NCBI GenBank assembly: GCA_902167985.1
Contig: CABHNZ010000029.1
Location: forward strand, 1 to 47,062
Length of the DNA stretch: 47,062 nt
Direction of reading: 5' to 3'
Source: Shinella sp. UYSO24
Lineage (GTDB): Bacteria > Pseudomonadota > Alphaproteobacteria > Rhizobiales > Rhizobiaceae
Every line of letters begins with the position of its first letter. Position 1 is the first letter of the stretch. The translations under genes and the position numbers were made by a program. Positions 34,345 through 43,733 of the stretch are shown in pieces. The notes under the pieces were generated by a model, which searched no databases, was not told the origin of the DNA, and saw only the letters and a list, made by a program, of their open reading frames with translations.

Positions 34345-35149
34345 TCATCGCGACGCCCTGACCAACAGATTGCAGGAATTCGCCTTGGCCCTGCTCAACC
34401 CTCAACGGCCGGTCCCTGTGGGCTTGGTGGGGCCTGACGGTCTGCCAAGCCAGCGGCGTTTCAACGTCTATCGCAACAACGTCGTTGTGGGTCTCACATC
34501 CACGCTGCGAGATGCCTATCCTGCCGTCGCCAGGATCGTCGGCGACGAATTCTTCACGGCGATGGCGCGGATTTACGTCGCGGTTCAACCGCCTCGCAGC
34601 CCGATCATGCTGGATTACGGTTCCACTTTTGCTGATTTCATCGAAACCTTCGAACCGGCCGGGTCTGTCCCTTATCTGGCCGATGTCGCGAGGATCGAAC
34701 GGGCATGGGTCGAAGCCTATCATTCCGCTGACGTGGAGCCACTCGATCCGGCGGTTTTCAAGCATATCGCGGCGGAGGATCTGCCGAACGTTCGCGTTGT
34801 CCTGCATCCGTCCTGCAGGCTTGTGCGATCGGCGTTTCCGGCGGTGAGCATCTGGCAGATGAATGTATCGGAGGGACCAGTCGGCGAGATCAGTTTCGCT
34901 CAGGGCGGAGAAAATGCGTTCGTCATACGCTCCGGCACGGATGTCGAGGTGCGACCGCTGCGATCGAGCGCTGCCCGGTTCGTGGAGAGTATCGCGGCCG
35001 GAGAAACGATCATCGAGGCCATGAAGGATGCGATGAGCGAGGACACCGCGTTCGACCTTTCCAGTTGTCTGTCGGCGCTGATGGCCGCACGAGCTTTTAT
35101 CACATACGACCTGTCATTTGGCGGCAGGCCCTTCTTCGAGGAAGTTTAA
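34328..35149 (+). CDS. bufC: DUF2063 bufferin partner protein (BufC-like)
   Basis: 273 residues from GTG 34328, which overlaps the unknown gene by 17 bases. The longer frame upstream lies wholly inside that gene. The N-terminal DUF2063 domain is LTNRLQEFALALLNPQRPVPVGLVGPDG..RRFNVYRNNVVVGLTSTLRDAYPAVARIVGDEFFTAMARIYV, then YGSTFADFIETFEPAGSVPYLADVARIERAWVEAYHSAD. DUF2063 proteins accompany DUF692 enzymes and are thought to present the precursor to the MNIO enzyme. The C-terminal half resembles an MbnC-like recognition domain (VRPLRSSAARFVESIAAG). The stop overlaps the DoxX start by one base. Confidence 0.88.
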   Translation: MGDIHDHRDALTNRLQEFALALLNPQRPVPVGLVGPDGLPSQRRFNVYRNNVVVGLTSTLRDAYPAVARIVGDEFFTAMARIYVAVQPPRSPIMLDYGSTFADFIETFEPAGSVPYLADVARIERAWVEAYHSADVEPLDPAVFKHIAAEDLPNVRVVLHPSCRLVRSAFPAVSIWQMNVSEGPVGEISFAQGGENAFVIRSGTDVEVRPLRSSAARFVESIAAGETIIEAMKDAMSEDTAFDLSSCLSALMAARAFITYDLSFGGRPFFEEV

Positions 35150-35655
35150 TGACGGTTTCACAACATCGGCAACGAGGCCTCGGTACTTTCATCGAAGCCG
35201 TCTCAGCAATGATCGCTCGTATCGGCCATGCGGTGGCGCCTCCCATTCTCAGGATTGCCCTGGCGCTCCCCTTTTTCCGGTCCGGTCTCACGCGGTGGGA
35301 CGGTTTCCTTTCGATTTCGGCCGGCACGCAGTTCCTGTTCGAGGAACAGTTCAAACTTCATATCCTCGGCGGCGAATATCCCTTTCCGGCGCCCGATATC
35401 ACCGCGCTTATCGTGGCAACCGCTGAAATCGGCCTGCCGCTCCTTCTTCTCACCGGCCTTGCAACGCGATTTACGGCAACCGCACTGCTCATCATGACTG
35501 GCGTGATCCAGCTGACCTTTCCGGACGGGTGGGCGAACTTTCATCTCTACTGGGCATCCATCGCGCTTGCTATCATCGCCCTGGGCCCCGGCCCGATTTC
35601 GGTCGATTGCCTGATCGCCAGACTCTGGCATCGCGCTGACAGTACCATTCCATGA
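35149..35655 (+). CDS. DoxX family membrane protein of the bufferin operon
   Basis: 168 residues, ATG overlapping the bufC stop (TAATG). Four membrane helices are visible with the DoxX pattern: ILRIALALPFFRSGLTRWDGF, TALIVATAEIGLPLLLLTGLATRFTATALLIMTGVIQLTF and NFHLYWASIALAIIALGPGPISVD. DoxX-like proteins occur in nearly all DUF2282/DUF692/DUF2063 operons. A role in redox partner supply or in membrane handling has been suggested but is not settled. The stop overlaps the sigma-factor start (ATGA). Confidence 0.87.
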   Translation: MTVSQHRQRGLGTFIEAVSAMIARIGHAVAPPILRIALALPFFRSGLTRWDGFLSISAGTQFLFEEQFKLHILGGEYPFPAPDITALIVATAEIGLPLLLLTGLATRFTATALLIMTGVIQLTFPDGWANFHLYWASIALAIIALGPGPISVDCLIARLWHRADSTIP

Positions 35656-36271
35656 GAGAAGAGCGCGGCGATCGACTGACTTTGGTGTCATCCGGGTCGG
35701 CGGCCACCGAAGCCGAACGAGCGCGACGTTTCGATCTGGACTGGACGATCCTCATGCGCGCGCCCAGGCCGGAGATTCCGCCGCATATCTGAGCCTGCTG
35801 CAGGAAATAGCGCCCTATCTTCGTGTCATATCTGCCAGATACCATCGGGATCCGCGCGACATCGAAGACACCGTGCAGGACATTCTTCTCACGGTGCATT
35901 CGGTCCGCGAGACCTATGATCCCACTCGGCCGTTCGGGCCGTGGCTGCTTGGAATAGCAAACCGGCGCGCAGTCGACCGGCTTCGGCGACAGGGACGTCA
36001 ACGCGCACGTGAATACCCGTTGTCCCGGGGCCATGACGCGGTTACGACTCCAGAGAATGTCGAGGAGACAGCAAACAGAGTGCGACTGCACAGCGCGATC
36101 GACGAACTCCCTCCTGCGCAAAGGCAGGCGATCAGGATGCTGAAACTTAAGGAGATGTCCCTGAAGGACGCCTCTGAGGAAAGCGGCATGTCGATCAGTT
36201 CTCTAAAGGTCGCAACACACCGCGCCCTCAAAAGCCTACGGCGAGTTCTGCTGGATCGAGGTGGCCGCTGA
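35652..36271 (+). pseudogene. sigF: SigF-like ECF sigma factor, one frameshift
   Basis: Restored length about 206 residues from ATG 35652. After LDWTILMRA one missing base at 35758-35764 shifts the frame. The restored reading is MRAAQAGDSAAYLSLLQEIAPYLRVISARYHRDPRDIEDTVQDILLTVHSVRETYDPTRPFGPWLLGIANRRAVDRLRRQ (region 2), then DELPPAQRQAIRMLKLKEMSLKDASEESGMSISSLKVATHRALKSLRRVL (region 4). This is the SigF (ECF26-like) type that pairs with NrsF. It overlaps DoxX and nrsF genes. It should recognise GTAACC-N16-CGAA at 31965. Confidence 0.87.
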
Positions 36272-36924
36272 TGGAAACCGCCGATCTAATCCGGTCTCTC
36301 GCGGACAATGTCAAACCGGTGAAGCGCCTTCGGCCGCCGCTGATCCGCTCGTCCGCGTGGGTGCTGATGGCGCTTGGACTTATGGTGCTTTTGACAGCAG
36401 TCCATGGTCCGCGTCCCCAGTTCGGCGAGCGGCTGAAGGATGTGATGTTCTTGACGGGCATGCTGTCGTCGCTTGCCACGGGCGTCCTGGCCGCGATCGC
36501 GACCTTCTTCATCAGCCTGCCCGATCGCTCGAGGCTCTGGATGGTGTTGCCGCTTCCAGCCATTGTCGTCTGGATGTCCACCATCGGCTACCAATGTTTT
36601 GCCGGATGGGTCGATCTTCCGCCCGGGGCGGTCACCGTTGAGGCGGCCTCAAGCTGCCTGCTGACGCTTATCGTAACGAGCGTTCCACTCTCGTTGATGA
36701 TGACTGCCATGCTCCGCTATGCGGCACTTCTTCGACCGATCAGCGTGACGTTGCTTGGAAGTCTAGCGATATCGGGGGTCACCTGCTCGGCGCTGGCGAT
36801 GTTTCATCCACTGGACGCGACAATCATGGTGCTTGGATGGAATCTCGGAACGGCCGTGCTCCTCGCCGGTATAGCCACGCTGCTGAGCCGCAGGATTTCG
36901 CGTCGCCGTCGGCCAACTGATTGA
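36271..36924 (+). CDS. nrsF: NrsF-like (DUF1109) anti-sigma membrane protein
   Basis: 217 residues, start overlapping the sigma stop (TGATG). A short cytoplasmic N-terminus (METADLIRSLADNVKPVKRLRPP) is followed by six hydrophobic helices, the DUF1109/NrsF layout. In Caulobacter NrsF holds SigF at the membrane until stress (copper, chromate, cadmium) frees it, with Cys residues implicated. Here Cys occur in GYQCFAGW, EAASSCLL and GVTCSALAM. Last gene of the overlapping bufferin operon. Confidence 0.87.
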   Translation: METADLIRSLADNVKPVKRLRPPLIRSSAWVLMALGLMVLLTAVHGPRPQFGERLKDVMFLTGMLSSLATGVLAAIATFFISLPDRSRLWMVLPLPAIVVWMSTIGYQCFAGWVDLPPGAVTVEAASSCLLTLIVTSVPLSLMMTAMLRYAALLRPISVTLLGSLAISGVTCSALAMFHPLDATIMVLGWNLGTAVLLAGIATLLSRRISRRRRPTD

Positions 36925-36978
36925 ACATTTGTCATCCTGCTTGAAGAGCAGCGAACCGCGCAAGGAAAGGAAACCCGC

Positions 36979-38608
36979 GTGGAAGCCATCACTGTCAGCG
37001 TTGTCCTAATCGCCCTTGTCGTTGCAAGCAGTATCCTCGTAAGGATGTCGCCGCTGCGGCTTCCCATTCCCTTTGTGCAAATCTTGCTCGGCGCCGTTGC
37101 AGCCTTCGTGTTCGACCTTCGCGTGCAACTCGATCCGCCGACATTCCTCCTGTTTATCGCACCCCTGCTCTTTCTTGACGGCTGGCGAACTCCAAAGGAA
37201 GGTCTTCTGCGGGACAAGCGCACGATCGCCGCTTTAGCTTTCGGTCTGGTGTTCGTCACGGTCGTTGGAGCAGGTACTTTCATACACTGGATGATCCCCT
37301 CCATGCCATTGGCCGTCGCATTCGCCCTCGCATCGGCTATCTCGCCGACGGACGCTGTAGCGGTGTCGTCCATCGTCACCCGTCAACCCGTTGCAAAGCG
37401 CCTGATCCACATTCTTGAAGGAGAATCGCTTCTTAACGATGCCTCCGGCCTGGTTTGCATGCGCTTCGCGATCGCCGCCGCGGCGACAGGAACCTTCTCA
37501 TTGCTTGAAGCGTCGACAACTTTGTCTGGATCGCACTGGTAGGGGTAGCGATCGGAGCGGCCGTCGGGCTTTTGGCGACGTCAGGGAAGGACTTGTTATC
37601 ACTGCGGTTCGCGAAGAAACCGGATCGCAGATCCTCATCAGCTTGCTGATGCCCTTCGCCGCATACATGGTGGCGGAACGAGCGGACGCGTCCGGAATCC
37701 TGGCGGCGGTCGCCGCCGGTGTTGTCATGAGCTGGGAAGAGCGATCGGGACGAGCGCTGGCAGTCACCCGCCTGCAGCGGACGGCTGTGTGGGACGCGCT
37801 CCAGTTTGCCGGCAACGGCGCCATCTTCGTTGTTCTAGGGCAACAGCTTCCGTCAATTCTTGTTGGCGCATCGATGGCTGTGCAGGAGACAGGACATCTG
37901 GGCACGTTGTGGCTCGCGATTTACGTCGTCGCGATATTGTTTGTGCTTCTGTTGCTGAGGGCGACTTGGACGTGGGCGACATTGCGGATGCTGCTGTTTC
38001 GTGATGCGAAGTCCGATGTCGGTTTCGCGATGGCGAATTGGCGGCTTGTGGCGGCCACTTCGCTGGCCGGTGTTCGCGGTGCCGTGACATTGGCCGGCGC
38101 TTTCGCGCTCCCGATTACGCTGAACGATGGATCACCCTTTCCATCTCGGGAGCTTGTTATTTTTCTCGCTGCCGGTGTCATTGTGCTGTCGCTTGTTCTC
38201 GCAAACCTCGGCCTTCCCCTGGTCCTCAAAGGCGTGCGGCTTCCACCCGGAAATCAGTTCCACCAGGACGAGATTCTTATTCGCGCTGCGGCGACACAGG
38301 CGGCGATTGCTGCAGTCGAGCAGAAGGTTCGCGATTTAGCTCCGGGGGTCTGTGACGACCTCTTGCATCGCGATGCCGGTGCAAGGGTAATGGCGACTTA
38401 CCGACAGCGCCTGGCCACGCGGTCGGATGGGACCGATCCCACTTACACAGATCTCAGAGATTTTGAACGGGATCTCCATCTGGTCGCAATCCGAGCCGAG
38501 CGCACCGAAATCTACAAGGCGGCCCGATCCAACCAGCTCCCCGAAGAAATCGCTTCCCGCATGATCCGCGAAGTCGACCTCATGGAGTCCCGTTTCAGTT
38601 CCTCTTGA
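36979..38608 (+). pseudogene. CPA1-family Na+/H+ antiporter, two frameshifts
   Basis: Restored protein of about 543 residues, GTG start at 36979 with AAGGAAA upstream. The first part has the CPA1 core: FLLFIAPLLFLDGWRTPKEGLLRDKR, ALASAISPTDAVAVSSIV with the ion-binding Asp, and LEGESLLNDASGLVCMRFAIAAA. Missing T at 37521-37523 and again at 37570-37573 break a ~20-codon linker region. Downstream the frame continues LISLLMPFAAYMVAERADASGILAAVAAGV.., VRGAVTLAGAFALP and a cytoplasmic tail of about 120 residues. Exchanges Na+ or K+ for protons. It starts 54 bases after nrsF, so readthrough is possible, but it is not a usual bufferin gene. Confidence 0.86.
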
Positions 38609-38650
38609 CTCTGCTAGCCCTGGTCTGCCTCCCAACCGTGAGTGATAACG

Positions 38651-40956
38651 ATGGAAAAGAAACGTCCTGAAGGCATCAAAACCTACAAAGAACCGGCCGG
38701 TGGCTGGGGCGCCCTGCTTGCGGTCGCAAAACCCTGAGGCACCAGCAGGTCGTCGCAGAGGGCACGGCGATGCTTCTCAAGGCAAACCAGCCGGAAGGGT
38801 TCGACTGCCCCGGCTGTGCCTGGCCGGATCCCAAGCACACATCCTCATTCGAATTCTGCGAAAACGGCGCCAAGGCCATCACATGGGAGTCGACGGCCAG
38901 GCGCGTGCCCCCCGAATTCTTCAGTGAACGTTCGGTATCCGAACTGTGGGAATGGTCGGACTACAAGCTTGAAGATCAGGGGCGGCTGACGGACCCGATG
39001 ATTTACGATCACAGCACGGATCGCTATCGGCAGATCGGATGGGACGAGGCATTCGTGCTGATCGGCGACGCCCTTCGCGCCCTACCGGACCCGAATATGG
39101 CCGAATTCTACACATCCGGCAGGGCTTCCAACGAGGCGGCGTTCCTCTACCAGCTCTTTGTAAGGGCTTACGGCACGAACAACTTCCCAGACTGCTCCAA
39201 CATGTGCCACGAGGCGACGAGCGTGGGCTTGCCGGAGTCGATCGGAGTCGGAAAGGGAACAGTGACGCTGGAAGACTTCGATCATGCCGATGCGATCTTC
39301 AGTTTCGGGCATAATCCCGGCACCAACCATCCCCGGATGATGACGACGCTTCACGACGCGGCGCGACGCGGAACGCCGATCATCGTCTTCAATCCGCTGA
39401 AGGAACGCGCGCTCGAGCGTTTTGCCGCGCCGCAGAACCCGATCGAGATGGCAACCTTCTCATCGACAGACATCGCATCCGCCTACCATCAGGTCAGAGC
39501 CGGAGGCGATCTCGCCGTCCTGAAAGGTATGATGAAATCGATCTTCGAACGCGATGCCGCCGACATCGGCTCGGGGGGCACCGGGGTCCTCGATCGTAAG
39601 TTCATCGCCGAACACACCGCTGGCCTCGACGAACTCCGGCGTGACATGGAAACGACCTCCTGGGAAACCATCCTCACGGTATCCGGCCTGACGAGAGAGG
39701 CCATCGAGAGTGCGGTAGATGTCTACCTGAAGGCGAAGAACGTCATTGCATGCTACGGGATGGGCCTGACACAACATCTCAACGGTACCGGCAACGTCCA
39801 GCAACTGGCCAACCTGCTCCTGCTCAAGGGTAACATGGGCCGGCAGGGCGCCGGGATAGCGCCGATCCGGGGGCATTCGAACGTCCAGGGCGATCGTACC
39901 GTCGGGATAACGGAAATCCCGAACCAGGCGCTCCTCGATGGAATAGAACGTGCTTTCGGATTCCGGCCGCCAGCGGCCAAGGGCCACAATGCCGTAGAGA
40001 CTATGGAGGCGATCATCGCGGGACGCTCGAAGGCGCTCATTTGCCTTGGAGGTAATTTCGCCGTTGCGATGCCAGATCCGGCTGCCACCTATCCCGCGAT
40101 CCGGAAACTCGATCTTGCCGTCCATCTTGCGACCAAGCTCAATCGAACGCACCTTCTGATTGCGAAGACGATGATCGTGTTGCCGGTTCTCGGCAGGACC
40201 GATATCGATATCCAGGCTGGAGGGTCGCAGTCCATCACGGTCGAGGACTCCATGTCGATGGTCCACGCCTCTCGCGGCTTCCTTCGGCCGCCAAGTCCCC
40301 AGCTCCGCTCGGAACCGTCGATCATTGCGGGCATTGCGAAGACTACCCTGGGTGACCGATACGGCATCGACTGGGACGGACTGGTCGCCAATTACGACGC
40401 GATCCGCGATAAAATCGAGATTGTCTTTCCCGAGTTTCAAGATTTCAATCGACGGGTTCGTGCGAAAGGTGGCTTCCGTCTCGACGTCGCGGCCTCGAAG
40501 CGTATTTGGAACACGGCTAATGAAAAGGCGAATTTTATCGTGTCGTCGGGTCTGGACGAGGATCCGTCTTTGAGCCAACCGGAGGCTCTCGTGCTAATGA
40601 CGATCCGCAGTCATGAGCAGTATAACACCACCATCTACAGCCTAGACGACCGCTATCGCGGAGTCTTCGGGCGTCGTGATATCATCTTCATGAACCGCAC
40701 CGATCTCGTGGCGAGAGGTTTGGAGGAAGGGGACAGAGTCGATGTAGTTGGTGCGGGCAACGCCGGTGCCGGAAAAGGAAATAAGCGGGCAGCGCGAGGG
40801 CTCACCGCTGTCGAATATAACATTCCTGTCGGATCGATCGCGGGATATTATCCCGAACTTAATGTCGTAGTGTCGCTGAATCACCATGACAGGAAATCTG
40901 GCACTCCATCATATAAGGGCGTGCATGTATTAGTGCGGAGAAGCGCCGATGACTAA
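38651..40956 (+). pseudogene. FdhF/YdeP-family molybdopterin oxidoreductase, frameshift near the start
   Basis: Restored length about 768 residues from ATG 38651. The first 27 residues (MEKKRPEGIKTYKEPAGGWGALL..) are separated from the rest by one missing A in the run 38728-38731. The main frame begins at 38770 with FDCPGCAWPDP and holds all later domains: FYTSGRASNEAAFLYQLFVRAYGTNNFPDCSNMCHEATSVGLPESIG, ADAIFSFGHNPGTNHPRM, LLLKGNMGRQGAGIAPIRGHSNVQGDRT and the C-terminal MopB_CT domain (MNRTDLVARGLEEGDRVDVVG). This is the YdeP-like bis-MGD family, with physiological substrate unknown; YdeP is linked to acid resistance in E. coli. No FdhD gene is nearby. Confidence 0.87.
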
Positions 40957-41068
40957 ACGTTATTGGCATTTTGAAAACTGACATAATCCCATCGCCTGAG
41001 ACCGCCTTGGACGCGAACGGGAATAAATAGTACTTTTTGAGATATTTCCATATTTTGTAACCGAGAAC

Positions 41069-42076
41069 ATGCTGGGGGCCAATTCGATGAAGTTTCACCC
41101 GCACGCAAAGTTGAGCCACGCGGCCAGCGACGGCGTTCGTCGTTTGTCATCCACGGGCCAAGCGCTACCGCTGCTGAGTATCGACGATATTCTCGACCGC
41201 CGCCCTTATAAGCCTGTCATTACGACACGCGACCGAGGCTGGGGCGGCGTTACCCTGGACGTGCATAGCCCACATTTCAATATCTCCGAGAGCTATGCGG
41301 GACTCGACCATCACATGATAACCTTCTGCCCCTCCGGGTCGTCAAAGCTGACGCAAATTCGGGAGGGCAAGGTGCATCGAGGAGTCATGTCGACAGGAAT
41401 GTCGCTGCTGATGCCGGCTGGATACGACTCAACCTGGGAAGGGGACACGGGCCAGTCGGCTCGCCTCAGAATTCCTATTTCGTTGGTCGCCAACGCGGCG
41501 GAGGAATGCGATTGGCGGGGACCTTTACCGGTAGAACTCCGCAACGTTTTCGAAGCACGGGACGCGACGATCATGCATCTCGGGCTGACCTTGCTGTTAG
41601 AGGCGCAAAAAAGCCCTCACCCGACCCAGAGGTTGATGGTTGACACTCTATCGGCTGCATTGGCTATCCACCTTCTGCGAACGTACAATACCTTCGAGGC
41701 AATCGAGCGCAGTGGCGAAGCTCGCCTTGGCAAACATGAGGTCGCGCGGCTGACGGAATATATCGAAGACAATATCGATCGTTCCATTGGACTCGCAGAA
41801 CTCGCGGGGGTTGTCAACGTGAGCCGGTTTCATTTCATCCGCCTGTTCAAGCGTAGCACAGGGATGACGCCAATCGATTTCGTCGAGCAATGCAGGATCG
41901 AGCGGGCGCGATCACTCATCACGGATACGAAGATACCACTCGCAGAGATCGCTTTGATGACGGGGTTCGCCGACCAGAGCCACTTTACCAGGCGCTTCCG
42001 CGATCGCGTAGGATGTACACCCGCAGCATATTCAAGGGATCATGGCCGCAGACGTATGGTAAGGAATAGGGGGTGA
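41069..42076 (+). CDS. AraC-family transcriptional regulator
   Basis: 335 residues (ATG 41069; ATG 41087, after GGGGG, is an alternative). The C-terminal ~100 residues are the two-HTH AraC domain: LTEYIEDNIDRSIGLAELAGVVNVSRFHFIRLFKRSTGMTPIDFVEQCRIERARSLITDTKIPLAEIALMTGFADQSHFTRRFRDRVGCTPAAYSR. The N-terminal part is a variable sensor domain without a recognised ligand site. It follows the YdeP-like gene by about 110 bases on the same strand. Confidence 0.9.
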   Translation: MLGANSMKFHPHAKLSHAASDGVRRLSSTGQALPLLSIDDILDRRPYKPVITTRDRGWGGVTLDVHSPHFNISESYAGLDHHMITFCPSGSSKLTQIREGKVHRGVMSTGMSLLMPAGYDSTWEGDTGQSARLRIPISLVANAAEECDWRGPLPVELRNVFEARDATIMHLGLTLLLEAQKSPHPTQRLMVDTLSAALAIHLLRTYNTFEAIERSGEARLGKHEVARLTEYIEDNIDRSIGLAELAGVVNVSRFHFIRLFKRSTGMTPIDFVEQCRIERARSLITDTKIPLAEIALMTGFADQSHFTRRFRDRVGCTPAAYSRDHGRRRMVRNRG

Positions 42077-42145
42077 ATGCATGCCGCTGAATGCAGAATA
42101 GGTTCCTGAGCGTAAGCGCACCCGCTGTTGGTATTCAATGGCTTT

Positions 42146-42571
42146 TCACGAGACGAGCAGCGCTACTCCGAGACCCAACCCTGCTAGATAGGTCCCTGTT
42201 ACGGCGAGGGCCCTCAGCGGGTCGAATATCTCCAGGCTTCGGCATCTCAGGATAGCGAAGACGAAAAGCAATCGCGCCAGCAATGCCAATATCATCAGCC
42301 CGGTAACGACATTGGATCTCGGCTCGCTTCCAAGCGACAAGATTAGCACGGCAAGGAGGCCGACATATTCCGCTGTGTTCCCGTGCGCCCGCACCAGCTT
42401 CGTCAACAGGCTGGTCGGATCGGCAGGGGCGCCGAAGAAAAGTACCTTGGTGCGAAGTCGCACGAATGTGATGGCGAGGCTGAGACAAAAGAACAGTAGC
42501 GTCAACAATGCGACGCAGATTTTCGGAACCAGATCGACGTGAGAGATAGTGGGCAAAAATTCTGCGGGCAT
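42146..42571 (-). CDS. MAPEG family membrane protein
   Basis: 141 residues from ATG 42571, with GGAGAA 7 bases upstream. Four membrane helices with the MAPEG pattern: KICVALLTLLFFCLSLAITFVRLRTKVLFFG in the first, LVRAHGNTAEYVGLLAVLILSLG (the conserved R.HGN..EY motif of the second) and RLLFVFAILRC. MAPEG proteins include microsomal glutathione transferases, while bacterial members are mostly uncharacterised. Minus strand, downstream of the cyo operon with a gap of about 100 bases. Confidence 0.83.
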   Translation of the reverse strand: MPAEFLPTISHVDLVPKICVALLTLLFFCLSLAITFVRLRTKVLFFGAPADPTSLLTKLVRAHGNTAEYVGLLAVLILSLGSEPRSNVVTGLMILALLARLLFVFAILRCRSLEIFDPLRALAVTGTYLAGLGLGVALLVS

Positions 42572-42669
42572 GAATATTTCTCCGATGGCGCACTCACGTC
42601 CACCATTAAAATAGATCAATGGTTCCCCAATCTGACTGCGCCTTAATCTTGGGGCCTTTGCTTCAATCC

Positions 42670-43050
42670 TTAAGGCTGGAGCATGTAATCCATAGGCATC
42701 AGATTGCCGTTCAGGTTGGACATGATCCACAGCGATCCGACGACGATCAAGAAGACGATCAGAATGCCGAATGCGAGCGCGAGCGCGTTGTTCGTGTTGT
42801 CCGGGCCTGTCGTGATATGGAGAAAGAACACAAGATGAATGCCGATCTGGGCGATCGCCAGCACTGCCAGGCCCACGGGTATTCCGGACATCCAGAGAAA
42901 GTCGCTGCGTGCTATCCAGAAGGATAACGCAGTCAGCAGCAGCGCCAGAAACAAACCGACGAAATTCGTCATCAGTCCCGATAGAAAGCTGTCATGCTCG
43001 TCGCCGGGCGCCAGATCGTTCGGTGTCGTGGTTTGGTCATGCTCGGTCAT
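42670..43050 (-). CDS. cyoD: Cytochrome o ubiquinol oxidase subunit IV
   Basis: 126 residues from ATG 43050, overlapping the cyoC stop (ATGA). Three membrane helices: GLMTNFVGLFLALLLTALSFWIA, SGIPVGLAVLAIAQIGIHLVFFLHI and ALAFGILIVFLIVVGSLWIMSNLN, the standard CyoD arrangement ending in MDYMLQP. A small assembly/stability subunit of the bo3-type quinol oxidase, last gene of cyoABCD. Confidence 0.92.
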   Translation of the reverse strand: MTEHDQTTTPNDLAPGDEHDSFLSGLMTNFVGLFLALLLTALSFWIARSDFLWMSGIPVGLAVLAIAQIGIHLVFFLHITTGPDNTNNALALAFGILIVFLIVVGSLWIMSNLNGNLMPMDYMLQP

Positions 43051-43733
43051 GGAAGCACTCCGTAAAGATAGACAAGGGTGAATACCGCGACCCAGATTAT
43101 ATCCAGAGCATGCCAGAACAGGCTGAAGCACATCAGCCGGCGGCTTACCTCGGGGCGGAAACCTCTCACCCTGATCTGCATCAGCATGACCGCTAGCCAA
43201 ATCAGGCCGGCAAGCACATGGAGACCGTGGCATCCGACGAGGGTGAAAAACGCGGACAGGAAAGCGGAGCGATCCGGCCCGGCCCCGATCGCAAGGAGAT
43301 GACTGAACTCCCTGACCTCGAGAACGAGGAAGACGAGACCGAGAAAGCCGGTGATCACAAGAGACAACTGCGTGACAACGATCGACTTGTGCTTTGCCGC
43401 CAATGACGCGACGCCGCAGGTGAAACTCGAAAGCACGAGCACGACCGTTTCGATGCCCACGTTGCGCATGTCGAGCAACTGCGATGCCGCCGGCCCTCCT
43501 GCCGTCGCGTTCTTGAGGACGGCGTATGTTGCAAACAACGCCGAGAACATGATGATGTCCGAAATAAGAAACAGCCAGAAGCCGAAGCCGGCGACGATTT
43601 GCTTGTTTGCCGGTCCAGACGCCGAAGTCGATATCAGGTCAACGTCGCCATCGGCACTGTTTCTATGTCCCAAGCGATGCGGATCCTTGCCGCCGCTCGG
43701 GAAGGCGGCTTCGGCGATACGCTGGGGCGACAT
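43047..43733 (-). CDS. cyoC: Cytochrome o ubiquinol oxidase subunit III
   Basis: About 228 residues if it begins at ATG 43733 (MSPQRIAEA..). It lies in the same frame as cyoB with no stop between, so the start is inferred by family length and by where CyoB homology ends. Five membrane helices of heme-copper oxidase subunit III: FGFWLFLISDIIMFSALFATYAVL, VLVLSSFTCGVASLAAKHKS, TGFLGLVFLVLEVREF, FFTLVGCHGLHVLAGLIWLAVMLMQIR and FSLFWHALDIIWVAVFTLVYLYG. Overlaps cyoD by 4 bases. Confidence 0.85.
   Translation of the reverse strand: MSPQRIAEAAFPSGGKDPHRLGHRNSADGDVDLISTSASGPANKQIVAGFGFWLFLISDIIMFSALFATYAVLKNATAGGPAASQLLDMRNVGIETVVLVLSSFTCGVASLAAKHKSIVVTQLSLVITGFLGLVFLVLEVREFSHLLAIGAGPDRSAFLSAFFTLVGCHGLHVLAGLIWLAVMLMQIRVRGFRPEVSRRLMCFSLFWHALDIIWVAVFTLVYLYGVLP

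Noticed and set aside
39460..40578. A 372-codon minus-strand frame opposite the YdeP-like gene
   Set aside because: Shadow of a highly conserved molybdopterin oxidoreductase reading frame.
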